Below, one piece after another: positions 33,297 through 42,217 of a stretch of DNA of 64,000 nt; positions within the stretch are counted from its first letter, which is position 1, and every line of letters starts with the position of its first letter. This stretch comes from JAICUF01 sp038250675 (GTDB lineage Bacteria > Gemmatimonadota > Gemmatimonadetes > Gemmatimonadales > GWC2-71-9): positions 1 through 64,000 of the forward strand of contig JBBSCB010000008.1 in the NCBI GenBank assembly GCA_038250675.1, written 5' to 3'. The notes under the pieces are model-generated. The model saw only the letters and a program-made list of their open reading frames with translations, was not told where the DNA came from and did not search any database. The position numbers and the translations under genes are program-made.

Positions 33297-35605
33297 GCGC
33301 TCTCCCAGTCGCGCTCGAGGCCGGCGAAGGCCACGAGCAGATTCTTTACGCCCACTTCCTCGTCATCGAAGGCGACGGCCACCTTGAGATCGCGGCCCGC
33401 GCCGCTGAGCCCCTGGATGGTGCCGCTGCCAAAGCGCCGGTGACGCACCCGTTCCCCCTTGAGATAGCGGGGTGTGTCCTGCGAAGCCTCTTCTGGGGGC
33501 GGCGGCGGCGTGGACGACCGGGACGGCGACTGGGCAATCGGCGGCGCGCCGCGGGCCGCGCTGCGCGACTCGGCGCTCCCCCGGCCCCGCCAGCCGCCGC
33601 CACTGCGACCCGAGCCCCACGCGGGCGCCCAGAGCGACGTCGTCCGCTGCTCATCCAGCGCCGCGGCCGGGATCGAACGCAGGAACCGCGACGGCGCGCC
33701 CGGCCGAAGCTCACCCCCGCGCCGACGGGCCCGGGCCCAGGTCACGTACAGTTTGTCCTTGGCCCGGGTGACACCGACGTAGCAGAGCCGTCGCTCCTCC
33801 TCGATGCCCTCGGGCTGTTCCGCGGCGCGGGCGAGGGGGAACAGGCCGTCCTCCAGCCCGGCAAGCACCACCACCGGCCATTCCAGCCCCTTGGCCGTAT
33901 GCAGTGTCATCATGGTGACGCCTTCGTCCTCGCCCTTCGTGGTATCGTTGGCGGAGAGCAGCGCGGCTTCGGCGAGAAAGCGCTCGAGCGGCGTACCGTT
34001 GGACTCCTCCTCCGGCACCACCACCTCGGACCAGTTGGCGGCACTGGCCACCAGCTCGCGCACATTTTCCCAGCGCTCGGTGCCTTCGGGCCCCTCGGCC
34101 TGGAGGACCGACTCGTAGTCGATGGCGCGAATGACATGCTCCAGCAGATCGGCCGGCTGGCGCTCGCCGGCGTCGTCACGCAGCCGGTCGATGAGCGCCG
34201 CGAAGGTCTGGAACGCCTCGCGGACATTGGGCCGGACGCCCTGCAGCGTACTGGCCACGCGGGCGGTGGCCAGCATCGGCTTCTGCCACTCGAGCGCCTG
34301 TGCGCCGAGCGTCGCGAGACTGGTATCTCCCAAGCCGCGGCGCGGGACGCCGACCGCGCGCAGAAATGCCTCGTCGTCGGCCGGATTGGCGATGAGGCGG
34401 AGATAGGCCAGCAGATCCTTCACCTCACGGCGGTCGTAGAAGCTGGTCGCACCGATCAGCTGGTACGGCACGCCGGCCCGGCGGAAGGCCTCCTCGAATG
34501 CGCGCGACTGCGCGTTGGTGCGGTACAGCACCGCCATCTCCGGGTAGGCCCAGTCGGCGGCCGCGCTCCGCCGCTCCAGCTCGCGCACCACCCATTCGGC
34601 CTCGTCGCGCTCGTCCGCGGCCGCGAGCACGGTCACCAGTTCGCCGCCGGTCCGGCGAGTCCGCAGGGTCTTTCCGATGCGGCCGCTGTTCTCCGCGATC
34701 ACGCCGTTGGCGGCATCGAGCACGACGCCGGTCGACCGGTAATTCTCCTCGAGCCGAACCAGCGTCGTGCCGGGAAAGTCCCGCTGGAAATCACGCATGT
34801 TGCGCACGTCGGCACCGCGCCAGCCGTAGATCGACTGATCGTCGTCACCCACCGCGCACACGTTGCCGTGCGCGCCAAGCAGCCGGATCAGCTCATACTG
34901 CGCCTTGTTGGTGTCCTGGAACTCGTCGACCAGCACGAACCGGAACCGCTCCTCCTGGTAGTACCTCAGCCGGTCGGGATGCTCACGGAACAGCGTCAGC
35001 GGGTGCAGGAGGAGGTCGTCGAAATCCATCGCGTTGGCCGCCTTGAGCGCGGGTCCCATGGCGCCGTACACGTCGGCGGCCACCTGCACCATGCGGTCGA
35101 AGGGCGAGCTGGCCGACAGCGACGCCGGTGACGCCATCCGGTTCTTGGCTCCGGAAATGATGGACTGCACCACCCGCGGCGTGAACGTCTTGGTGGAGTG
35201 CTCGCGCTGCTCCATCAGTCGGCGGATGAGCCCCAGCCGGTCGTCCTCGTCGTAGATGGTGAAGTTCGAGCTGAAGCCGAGGAAGCCCGCTTCGCGCCGG
35301 AGCAGCCGGGCCGACAGCGAGTGAAAGGTGCCGATCCAGAGCCCCGACGGATCCCGCTGCAGCAGCTGGCCGATCCGCTGCTTCATCTCGCCGGCGGCCT
35401 TGTTGGTGAACGTTACCGCGAAGATCCGCTCGGGCGGCACGTCATGGTGCTCGATGAGGTTGGCGATACGGGTCGTGAGCACGCGCGTCTTGCCGGAGCC
35501 GGCGCCGGCGAGCACGAGCAGCGAGCCGTGCACGTGCTCCACGGCCTCGCGCTGTGCGGGATTCAGCGAGCGGGTCCAGTCGCGCTCAACGGGGCTATCG
35601 ATCAT
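33293..35605 (-). CDS. uvrD: UvrD/PcrA/Rep-type 3'-5' DNA helicase
   Basis: This encodes 770 residues. Superfamily 1A motifs run in order: QREAVEH (Q motif), LAGAGSGKTRVLTTRI (Walker A), FTNKAAGEMKQRI (Ia), FRFVLVDEFQDTN (II), GDDDQSIYGWRGAD (III), LEENYRST (IV), and GEDEGVTMMTLHTAKGLEW-type V and VI blocks ending in CYVGVTRAKDKLYV. A low-complexity linker (about residues 650-720, Gly/Arg/Ser/Pro) separates the helicase from a short C-terminal domain (GERVRHRRFGSGTIQG, Tudor-like as in PcrA/UvrD). It likely serves nucleotide excision repair and polymerase dislodging. The ATG overlaps the histidine kinase stop by four bases. Confidence 0.95.
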   Translation of the reverse strand: MIDSPVERDWTRSLNPAQREAVEHVHGSLLVLAGAGSGKTRVLTTRIANLIEHHDVPPERIFAVTFTNKAAGEMKQRIGQLLQRDPSGLWIGTFHSLSARLLRREAGFLGFSSNFTIYDEDDRLGLIRRLMEQREHSTKTFTPRVVQSIISGAKNRMASPASLSASSPFDRMVQVAADVYGAMGPALKAANAMDFDDLLLHPLTLFREHPDRLRYYQEERFRFVLVDEFQDTNKAQYELIRLLGAHGNVCAVGDDDQSIYGWRGADVRNMRDFQRDFPGTTLVRLEENYRSTGVVLDAANGVIAENSGRIGKTLRTRRTGGELVTVLAAADERDEAEWVVRELERRSAAADWAYPEMAVLYRTNAQSRAFEEAFRRAGVPYQLIGATSFYDRREVKDLLAYLRLIANPADDEAFLRAVGVPRRGLGDTSLATLGAQALEWQKPMLATARVASTLQGVRPNVREAFQTFAALIDRLRDDAGERQPADLLEHVIRAIDYESVLQAEGPEGTERWENVRELVASAANWSEVVVPEEESNGTPLERFLAEAALLSANDTTKGEDEGVTMMTLHTAKGLEWPVVVLAGLEDGLFPLARAAEQPEGIEEERRLCYVGVTRAKDKLYVTWARARRRGGELRPGAPSRFLRSIPAAALDEQRTTSLWAPAWGSGRSGGGWRGRGSAESRSAARGAPPIAQSPSRSSTPPPPPEEASQDTPRYLKGERVRHRRFGSGTIQGLSGAGRDLKVAVAFDDEEVGVKNLLVAFAGLERDWESA

Positions 35606-36783
35606 GGGCTCCGGTCCGCCAGTGGCATGCGAAGAAGAAAAGTGGTGCCGCGGCCAAGCTCCGGCGCCTCGAGCGTGAGCTCGCCGTGGTGCGTGTCCTC
35701 GACCACCCGCCGTGCGAGCGCGAGGCCGATGCCCCAGCCGCCCCGCTTGGTGCTGATGCCGGCCTCGAAGAGCGTGCGCCGGATCTCCTTGGCGACGCCG
35801 GGCCCGTCGTCGGTGATCCGCACCTCGCCCATGCCGGCGGCAGCGCTGACCCGGAGCGCGATCACACCGGTGCGCCCCTGCATGGCGTCGATGGCGTTCT
35901 TGACCAGCGCCTCGAGCGCCCACTCGAGCAGCACCGGGTCGCCGACGACGGTCGGCCCCGCACCGGGCGCGTCCACGCGGAGCTCCACCGGATTGGCATG
36001 GCGCGGCAGGCGCGGCCGGAAATAGCCGGCCACCCGGTCGGCCAGCGCACCGAGGCCGATCGGCTCGCGCCGCGCCGGGTTGCCGATCCGCTCGAACCGC
36101 TGGGCCACGCGCTCGAGCCGGTCGGCGTCGGCGCTCAGGTGCTCCGCGAGATTGGCCGGCGGCGTCGGGCGGGAACGCACGCTCTCGATCCAGCCCTGCA
36201 GACTGGTGAGGGGCGTGCCCATCTGGTGGGCCGCCTCCCGCGCCATCGCCACCCAGAGCCGGTCGCGCTGCGCCGCCATGGCGTTGCGGTAGGCAAAGAA
36301 CGCGACGGCCACCATGACGAAGATGGTGAGCGCCTGCAGGATGGCGAGCAACGTGAGCTGCCGCTGCGCCGGCATCGGTCCGTAGTGCACCGTGGTGCCC
36401 AGCAGCGTGTCGCGAATCGGCGGGTTGGTGCGATCAAGATGCGCGGTGTAGTCGATCAGTTCGGGCGCATCGCGCGGGGCCGCCTGCAGCTCCGGCGGAA
36501 GGTTGGCGGCCTCGGTCACGCGGCCCGCCGCATCGGTCACGACGAGGGGCAGCCCGAGGGCGCGGACCTGCTCGCCAAGTTGCACGAGCGCGGTGCCTTC
36601 CCCGCCCGACTCCGAGCTGCTCAGCCCGCCGAACACGCCGCTGTAGAGCCGGCTCGTCGCGCGGGCATCGGCCTGGAAATGCCGCGCGACCACCATGCTC
36701 GTCCCCATGCTGATCGCCGCGAGCAGCGCGACCAGGACCACCGCGACGGTCGGCGCGAGGCGGCGGACGCGGTCCCTAGCCAC
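35602..36783 (-). CDS. Sensor histidine kinase, orphan
   Basis: This encodes 393 residues from a GTG at 36783 that overlaps the serS stop by eight bases. Two transmembrane helices (about residues 10-33 and 140-165) flank a periplasmic sensor of about 105 residues with no recognised domain. The dimerisation/phosphoacceptor box is AREAAHQMGTPLTSLQGWIESV with His186. The ATPase domain has the N box (ALVKNAIDAM), ITDDGPGV (G1) and GGWGIGLALARRVVEDTHHGEL (G2). No HAMP domain is obvious between helix 2 and the His box. No response regulator lies beside it, so its partner is elsewhere. Confidence 0.9.
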   Translation of the reverse strand: MARDRVRRLAPTVAVVLVALLAAISMGTSMVVARHFQADARATSRLYSGVFGGLSSSESGGEGTALVQLGEQVRALGLPLVVTDAAGRVTEAANLPPELQAAPRDAPELIDYTAHLDRTNPPIRDTLLGTTVHYGPMPAQRQLTLLAILQALTIFVMVAVAFFAYRNAMAAQRDRLWVAMAREAAHQMGTPLTSLQGWIESVRSRPTPPANLAEHLSADADRLERVAQRFERIGNPARREPIGLGALADRVAGYFRPRLPRHANPVELRVDAPGAGPTVVGDPVLLEWALEALVKNAIDAMQGRTGVIALRVSAAAGMGEVRITDDGPGVAKEIRRTLFEAGISTKRGGWGIGLALARRVVEDTHHGELTLEAPELGRGTTFLLRMPLADRSP

Positions 36784-38059
36784 GCGCGGCCAGCCGGTCG
36801 GTCCCGAGGTACGGGGCCAGAGCCTCCGGGACCCGAACCGACCCGTCGGCCGCTTGATTGTTTTCGAGGAGCGCGATGATCGTGCGGGGAAACGCGAGCC
36901 CCGAGGCGTTGAGCGTGTGCACGAACACCGGCCGTGCACCGGGCTCAGGTCGGAACCGGATGTTGGCGCGCCGCGCCTGGAAATCGGTGAACGTGCTCGA
37001 GCTGGAGACCTCGAGCCAGCCACCCACCCCCGGCGCCCACGCCTCGAGATCGAAGGTCCGCGCCGCACTGAAGCCGGTGTCGCCGGCCGCGAGCTCCAGC
37101 ACGCGATACGGAATCGCCAACCGCTGCAGGACCGTCTCGGCGTGGCCGGTGATCTTCGCGTGCTCGGCCGGCGAGAACTCGGGCCGGGTAATCCGCACCA
37201 GCTCGACCTTGTCGAACTGATGCACCCGGATGAGTCCCCGCGTGTCCTTGCCGTGCGCACCCGCCTCCCGGCGGAAACAGGGCGTGTACGCGACGAAGGT
37301 CGCCGGCAGCGCCGCTGCCTCCAGCACCTCATCGCGATAGATGTTCGTGAGCGGCACCTCGGCGGTCGGGATCAGGAAGAGATCGTCCGCCGGCGAGGCG
37401 TAGGCGTCGTCCTCGAACTTGGGAAGCTGGCCGGTGCCGGTGAGCGTGGCACGGTTGACGAGATACGGCGGGACGATCTCCGTGTAGCCGTGCTCCTGCG
37501 TGTGCAGGTCGAGCATGAAGTTGGCAAGCGCGCGCACCAGCCGCGCGCCGGCCCCGGTGAACAGCGGAAACCCCGACCCCGCGATCTTGGCGCCGCGTGG
37601 CAGGTCGAAGAGACCGAGATCGGCGCCGATCTCCCAGTGGGGCCGGGCCGTGAAGCTGAACGACGGGATCTCGCCCCAGGTGCGGATGACACGGTTGGAG
37701 GCGGCGTCGCCGTCCGGCAGCTCGGGCAGTGGGAAGTTCGGCAGTCGCATCAGGACCGCGTCGAGCGCGGCGTCGAGCTCCCGCACGTCGGCGTCGAGTG
37801 CCTTGGCCGTGTCGCCCGAGGCACGGAGCGTGGCCAGCAGTTCATCCGCGGGCTCACCGCTCCGCTTGCGCCGCGCCACTTCCTCGGTCGCGGCGTTCCG
37901 CTCCGCCTTGATCTGCTCGGCGCGCGTGACGGTCTCGCGGCGGCGGCGGTCGAGCTCGAGCGCCTCGTCCAGCGCGGGGAGCAGCGCGGGATCAAGCCGG
38001 CGCGCGAGCGCGGCACGCGCCGCCTCGGGGTCCTGGCGCAGGCGCTTGATGTCGATCAC
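36776..38059 (-). CDS. serS: Serine-tRNA ligase
   Basis: This encodes 427 residues, the normal length. The N-terminal long coiled arm (about residues 30-100) binds the tRNA variable arm; runs such as RRRETVTRAEQIKAERNAATEEVARR show the heptads. The catalytic domain carries the class II blocks GSGFPLFTGAGARLVRAL (motif 1 region), TPCFRREAGAHGKDTRGLIRVHQFDKVELV (motif 2) and LNASGLAFPRTIIALLENNQ (motif 3). This enzyme also charges tRNA-Sec with serine, so it links to the selC gene in this window. It heads a long co-directional run. Confidence 0.97.
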   Translation of the reverse strand: MIDIKRLRQDPEAARAALARRLDPALLPALDEALELDRRRRETVTRAEQIKAERNAATEEVARRKRSGEPADELLATLRASGDTAKALDADVRELDAALDAVLMRLPNFPLPELPDGDAASNRVIRTWGEIPSFSFTARPHWEIGADLGLFDLPRGAKIAGSGFPLFTGAGARLVRALANFMLDLHTQEHGYTEIVPPYLVNRATLTGTGQLPKFEDDAYASPADDLFLIPTAEVPLTNIYRDEVLEAAALPATFVAYTPCFRREAGAHGKDTRGLIRVHQFDKVELVRITRPEFSPAEHAKITGHAETVLQRLAIPYRVLELAAGDTGFSAARTFDLEAWAPGVGGWLEVSSSSTFTDFQARRANIRFRPEPGARPVFVHTLNASGLAFPRTIIALLENNQAADGSVRVPEALAPYLGTDRLAARG

Positions 38060-38066
38060 GGTGCGG

Positions 38067-38627
38067 CTAGTTGAGAGGGAGACCGGGCGCGAGCCCGCGG
38101 TACCCGCAGTTGTTGTCGGTGAGCACCCGGAAGCTCACCGTGCGCTGCGCCGCGTCGATCGCGCTGATCTCGATCTTGCCGTACTGCGGTACGCCCAGGC
38201 TGGAGCAGACCACGCGCGAGCGCACGACGTAGCGATCGCCGACGGCGATGTGCAGCGTGTCCGCCGTATTGTAGCCGTTGAGCGGCGCCTGAAGGACAGC
38301 ATCAAACGCATCGGTCGACGCGAGGAAGCCGGCGTTCGTCCCGCTGGTCACGCCAAGATTGATCACGAACAGCGGCAGGAGCACCGGCTTGCCAGACCCG
38401 TCGATGTTGAAGGCAAAGTCGAATGCCGCGCCCTGATCGCTCCGAATGGGACGCCCATCGGCGATCGAGTAGGCGCTGGGCGTCGAGATGGGCGTGCCGG
38501 TGAGCGCGAACAGCGTCACCGTCGATTCGACGTTGGCGATCGTGGCATCGGCCAGCGCATTGGGATTGCCGCAGGCGGCGATCGCGGCAATGGCGAGCGC
38601 GGCGGCGGTGGTTGAGAATCGGCGCAT
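38067..38627 (-). CDS. Putative lipoprotein, unknown function
   Basis: This encodes 186 residues. A signal peptide and lipobox IAAC place the lipidated Cys at residue 19 (MRRFSTTAAALAIAAIAACG). The mature protein is strand-rich, with an NVESTVTLFALTGTPISTPSAYSI start and a late block VFRVLTDNNCGYRGLAP-type (here SFRVLTDNNCGYRG). I do not recognise a family. It lies seven bases upstream of serS in transcript order, so its transcript may continue into it. Confidence 0.65.
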   Translation of the reverse strand: MRRFSTTAAALAIAAIAACGNPNALADATIANVESTVTLFALTGTPISTPSAYSIADGRPIRSDQGAAFDFAFNIDGSGKPVLLPLFVINLGVTSGTNAGFLASTDAFDAVLQAPLNGYNTADTLHIAVGDRYVVRSRVVCSSLGVPQYGKIEISAIDAAQRTVSFRVLTDNNCGYRGLAPGLPLN

Positions 38628-38679
38628 GAGCCGGGAACGTTAAGGGCGGCGCCGAAGGCGGTCAACCCGTGATCTTTTC

Positions 38680-38708
38680 TTGACTTCGACCCTTCCGGCC
38701 CCTACGTT
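38680..38708 (+). promoter_or_regulatory. Sigma-70-type promoter of the roadblock gene
   Basis: TTGACT at 38680-38685 and TACGTT at 38703-38708 are separated by 17 bases. The ATG of the roadblock gene is at 38747, so a transcript starting near 38715 would have a short leader. The -35 box is close to consensus and this is one of the best promoter matches I can see in the window. The minus-strand lipoprotein gene starts at 38627, so this is a divergent control region. Confidence 0.6.
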
Positions 38709-38746
38709 GCCGAGTCCGATTCGGCCCCCTCCACGGAGTCCATTCG

Positions 38747-39100
38747 ATGCCCGGTTTGGCAGACGTGGTTCGCGCCCTCGCGGCCCGTGACGGGGTCGAT
38801 GCGGTGGTCGTCGTCAGCCCCGATGGGCTGCCCATCGATCACGCCGCGCGTGGCGCCTGTGACGCCGATGCGCTCGCTGCGCTGGCGGTGACGCTCCTGC
38901 GGGCGGCGGCGCGGCTGGGAGAAACCGCGGCCCACGGTCCGCTGTCCCGCGCGGTGTTCGAATATGCCGGCGGGATCGTCGTCGTCGCATCGCTCCGGGA
39001 CGGCAACGCCCTGCTGGTCCAGGCATCGGCCGGCAGCGATGTCGGCCCCATGCTCTACGATCTCCGCCAGCACGCGCCGGCGCTCAGCGCATTGCTGTGA
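38747..39100 (+). CDS. Roadblock/LC7 domain protein
   Basis: This encodes 117 residues, a single domain. The pattern ADVVRALAARDGVDAVVVVSPDGLPIDHAA, AALAVTLLRAAARLGE and GGIVVVASLRDGNALLVQAS follows Roadblock/LC7 proteins, with the alpha-beta-beta-alpha-beta fold and the central 'SxDG' turn. In bacteria such proteins act as GTPase-activating or scaffold partners of MglA-type small Ras-like GTPases in polarity. No small GTPase gene is beside it in this window. Some bacteria use such proteins in other signalling, so the role is open. Confidence 0.78.
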   Translation: MPGLADVVRALAARDGVDAVVVVSPDGLPIDHAARGACDADALAALAVTLLRAAARLGETAAHGPLSRAVFEYAGGIVVVASLRDGNALLVQASAGSDVGPMLYDLRQHAPALSALL

Positions 39101-39191
39101 CCCGGCGGCGCCGGCCCACCCGCAACCGAGCCTCGCCCGTGCCCCGTTCCCGCCCCTGCGTGTTCCGCCGCTCCGCCCGCCCGTTGCGCCC

Positions 39192-40217
39192 ATGAAGTGG
39201 GCCGTGATCCTGGCCGGCGGCTCCGGCACCCGTTTCTGGCCGCTCAGCACGCCGGACAATCCCAAGCAACTGCTCCCGCTCGCCGGCCCCGGCTCCACCG
39301 CCGAGGACGCGGTCAGCCGGCTGGACGGGCTGGTCCCGCCGGAGCGCGTCCTCGTCGTCACCGGCGCCGCCCTGGCCCCACAGCTGCAGGCGCGGCTCGG
39401 CGTGCCGGCCGGCAACTATCTGGTGGAGCCGCGCGCCGCGTCCACTGGGCCGGCGCTGATCTGGGCCTCGTGGGAGGCATGCCGGCGTGATCCTGACGCC
39501 GAGGTGCTGTCGATGCATGCCGACTGGGCCGTGGGCAATGCGGAAGTGTTCCGCCAGACCGCCGAGGCGGCGCTGGCCTGCGCGCGACAGCACGACCGGC
39601 TCGTCACCGTCGGCATCGTCCCCGCGCGGCCGGAGACCGGCTACGGCTACATCGTGCCGGGCGGCCCACTCGACGAGGGCGCGCGCAACGTGGCGCGCTT
39701 CTCCGAGAAACCGGACGCCGCGACCGCACTCGACCTCATGGCCGCCGGCGCCCTTTGGAACACCGGGTTGTTCGCCTGGACCGCAGCGCGGCTCTTTCGC
39801 GAAGTCGAGCTGCACACTCCGGAGATCGCACCCCACATGGCGGCCCTCTCCGCCGGCGACATCGACGGCTTCTTCCGTGCGGTCACGCCGGTCTCGATCG
39901 ATGTCGGCGTGCTCGAGCGGAGCGGCGCGGTGGCGGTCGTGAGCGGCGCCTTCGCCTGGGACGACGTCGGCACGTGGGAGGCGCTGGCGCGGGTGCGGGC
40001 CAAGGATCCCCAGGGCAATGTGCTGGTGGGCCCCACGCATGCCAATCAGGCCCACGACTGCATCGCCTGGTCCGAACGCGACACGATCGTGCTCTATGGC
40101 GTGGAAGACCTCGTGGTGGTGCAGGCCAACGGGCGCATCCTGGTCATGCGCCGCGATCTCGCCGGTAACATCAAGCAGCTCCTCGACGACCTGCCCGCCG
40201 AGATCCGCACCGTCTGA
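39192..40217 (+). CDS. manC: Mannose-1-phosphate guanylyltransferase
   Basis: This encodes 341 residues. It would make GDP-mannose for polysaccharides or glycans. The nucleotide-binding signature is WAVILAGGSGTRFWPLSTPDNPKQLLPLAG. Later blocks are NYLVEPRAASTGPALIWAS, PETGYGYI, ARFSEKPD and LWNTGLFAWTAARL. It ends after a short KQLLDDLP tail, so the C-terminal mannose-6-phosphate isomerase (cupin) domain of bifunctional ManC is absent. The stop overlaps the next gene (TGATG). The family is certain; specificity for mannose rather than another hexose is likely. Confidence 0.88.
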   Translation: MKWAVILAGGSGTRFWPLSTPDNPKQLLPLAGPGSTAEDAVSRLDGLVPPERVLVVTGAALAPQLQARLGVPAGNYLVEPRAASTGPALIWASWEACRRDPDAEVLSMHADWAVGNAEVFRQTAEAALACARQHDRLVTVGIVPARPETGYGYIVPGGPLDEGARNVARFSEKPDAATALDLMAAGALWNTGLFAWTAARLFREVELHTPEIAPHMAALSAGDIDGFFRAVTPVSIDVGVLERSGAVAVVSGAFAWDDVGTWEALARVRAKDPQGNVLVGPTHANQAHDCIAWSERDTIVLYGVEDLVVVQANGRILVMRRDLAGNIKQLLDDLPAEIRTV

Positions 40218-41401
40218 TGGGCACCGCGCTCTATCTGCTTGACCCGCCGCCGCACACCATGGCGTGGGCACCATTCGAGGGCGTTCGGCCGATCGCCGAG
40301 CTCCGCGCCGGGGTGCCGCGCCTGCGCGAGCGCTGGTCCGCCGCGCTCGACCTGCCGGTGCGCGCCATCCTCAGCGACGCCATCAGCGAGTTCCACGAGC
40401 TGGACGGGCCGCCGGTCCAGCCGGTCGGGCCGATTGCCGGCCCGGCGATCATCGCCACGTCGGCCTTTGCCGTCTCGGTCCGCGCCATCGACCTGCAGCC
40501 GGGCACGCAGCGGCTCACCTCCGCCGGGCAGACCGTCGCCTGGCTCGTGCCCGGCGGCGAGCGGTGGACCGCCCCGCACGATCGCGGCGCCGCACAGGAG
40601 GTGCCCGGGCTCGTGCTGGCGGGAACGTATGACCTGCTGCGCGCGCTGGAGTCGCTGCTCGCCGGCGACTGCGATGCGCTGGTGGCTGCCGCCGGCACGC
40701 GGGACGCACTGCCTGCGGGCACGCTCGTTCTGGGCGACGGCGCGCGCGTCATCGCGCGCGGCGCGACGATCGAGCCGGGAGTCGTGTTCGACACGCGACA
40801 GGGAGCGGTGATTCTGGAGCCGGGCGCGGACGTACGGCACGGCACGCGGCTCGAGGGGCCCTGCTACGTCGGCGCGGGATCCCGGGTGCTGGGGGATTCC
40901 ATCCGCACCTCGGTCATCGGCCCGCGGTGCTCGGTGCGGGGCGAGGTCTCCTCGACGGTATGGCTGGGCTATGCCAACAAGAGCCATTACGGCTTCGTCG
41001 GGCATTCGATCATTGGCCACTGGGTCAACCTGGGCGCCGGCACGACGACATCCAACCTCAAGAACACCTACGGGGCGGTCCGGCTCGACGTGCCCGGCGC
41101 CCGCATCGACACCGGGCGCATCAACATCGGCAGTCTGATCGGCGATCACGCCAAGACGGCGATCGGCACGCTCCTGGGCACCGGCACGGTCGTCGGCGCG
41201 GGCGCGAACGTGTTCGGCAGCGACGCGGTGCCCAAGTACGTGTTTCCGTTCGCGTGGGGGAGCGCCAGCGCTGAACGAGTGAGTGAGGAGGGATTTCTCC
41301 GGGTGGCCGAGCGGGTGATGCCGCGGCGCGACGTCCCGTTCACTGCGGACCATCGCCGATCGCTCGCCCTGACCTATCGCCGGATGACGGACGGCCAGTG
41401 A
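40217..41401 (+). CDS. GlmU-like sugar nucleotidyltransferase with left-handed beta-helix
   Basis: This encodes 394 residues. The N-terminal part (ALYLLDPPPHTMAWAPF, then PVRAILSDAISEFHE) resembles the FCB-type 'putative sugar nucleotidyltransferase' domain, not the classical GlmU LAAGxGTRM start. The C-terminal half is a left-handed beta-helix with hexapeptide turns (ARGATIEPGVVFDT, VILEPGADV). Its family hallmark is NKSHYGFVGHSIIGHWVNLGAGTTTSNLKNTYG, given here as its order of motifs. Such proteins join uridylyltransferase and acetyltransferase parts and may make UDP-GlcNAc in Bacteroidota and relatives. Its start overlaps the manC stop. Confidence 0.8.
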   Translation: MGTALYLLDPPPHTMAWAPFEGVRPIAELRAGVPRLRERWSAALDLPVRAILSDAISEFHELDGPPVQPVGPIAGPAIIATSAFAVSVRAIDLQPGTQRLTSAGQTVAWLVPGGERWTAPHDRGAAQEVPGLVLAGTYDLLRALESLLAGDCDALVAAAGTRDALPAGTLVLGDGARVIARGATIEPGVVFDTRQGAVILEPGADVRHGTRLEGPCYVGAGSRVLGDSIRTSVIGPRCSVRGEVSSTVWLGYANKSHYGFVGHSIIGHWVNLGAGTTTSNLKNTYGAVRLDVPGARIDTGRINIGSLIGDHAKTAIGTLLGTGTVVGAGANVFGSDAVPKYVFPFAWGSASAERVSEEGFLRVAERVMPRRDVPFTADHRRSLALTYRRMTDGQ

Positions 41402-42207
41402 CGGCGCTCTACGGCCTCGGCTCCGGGTCCCGCGGCAACTGCTTTGCGTTGGAGTCCGCCGGTGCAACGCTGCTGGTGGACGCGGGCTTCAGCGCCCGCG
41501 AGATCCACCGCCGCGCCGCCGTGGTCGGACTCCTACTCGATCGGGTCGTCGGCATCGCGCTCACCCATGAGCACGGTGACCACACGTGCGGCGCCGCGCG
41601 TCTCGCACGCACGCTGGGCGTCCCGGTCCTGACGGCGCCCGGAACATGGGAACGACTGTGCGCCACCATGGAAGGCGCCGTGCACCGGCCGCTCGGGGTC
41701 ACGTCGCCGGCGGTCGCGGGGCCGTTCCGACTCCGGGCCTGCGCCACGAGCCATGACGCGGCGGAGCCGCTGGCCATCGTGATCGACACGCCCGACGGCA
41801 GCAGTGTCGGCTTTGCGTACGACCTCGGGCGACCCACCACCGCCGTCCGCTTCCTGCTCCGGGAGCTGACGGCCGTGGTGCTGGAAGCCAACCACGACGA
41901 CGTCCTGCTCCGCACCAGCGGGTACCCGGCCTCGGTGCAGCAGCGCATCGCCGGCGCCGGCGGCCATCTCTCCAACCGCGTGGCGGCCGCGCTGTTGGCG
42001 GAAATCCATCATGACGGTCTGGGTGTGGTGGTGCTGGCGCACCTCAGCCGGCGCTGCAACGACGTGGAGGCGGCCCGCGGCGCGGTGAGCGCCGCGTTGG
42101 AGCAGGCCGGCTTCCGAGGTGAGCTGCATGTGGCGCTGCAGGATGAGCCGCTGGGCCCGCTCACCGTGGCGGCGCCGTGCCGGGTCCAGATGGCACTGGA
42201 GCTCTGA
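41398..42207 (+). CDS. WalJ/YycJ-type metallo-beta-lactamase fold hydrolase
   Basis: This encodes 269 residues from GTG at 41398, overlapping the GlmU-like stop by four bases. The motifs are GLGSGSRGNCFALES, VDAGFSAREI and THEHGDH (HxHxDH), with LEANHDDVLL and AHLSRRCNDVE for further metal ligands. WalJ/YycJ is a nuclease-like protein linked to DNA replication and cell-wall coordination in Gram-positives. In diderms the role is unknown. It is convergent with the next gene (ten bases apart). Confidence 0.85.
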   Translation: MTALYGLGSGSRGNCFALESAGATLLVDAGFSAREIHRRAAVVGLLLDRVVGIALTHEHGDHTCGAARLARTLGVPVLTAPGTWERLCATMEGAVHRPLGVTSPAVAGPFRLRACATSHDAAEPLAIVIDTPDGSSVGFAYDLGRPTTAVRFLLRELTAVVLEANHDDVLLRTSGYPASVQQRIAGAGGHLSNRVAAALLAEIHHDGLGVVVLAHLSRRCNDVEAARGAVSAALEQAGFRGELHVALQDEPLGPLTVAAPCRVQMALEL

Positions 42208-42217
42208 CGCCGAACGG

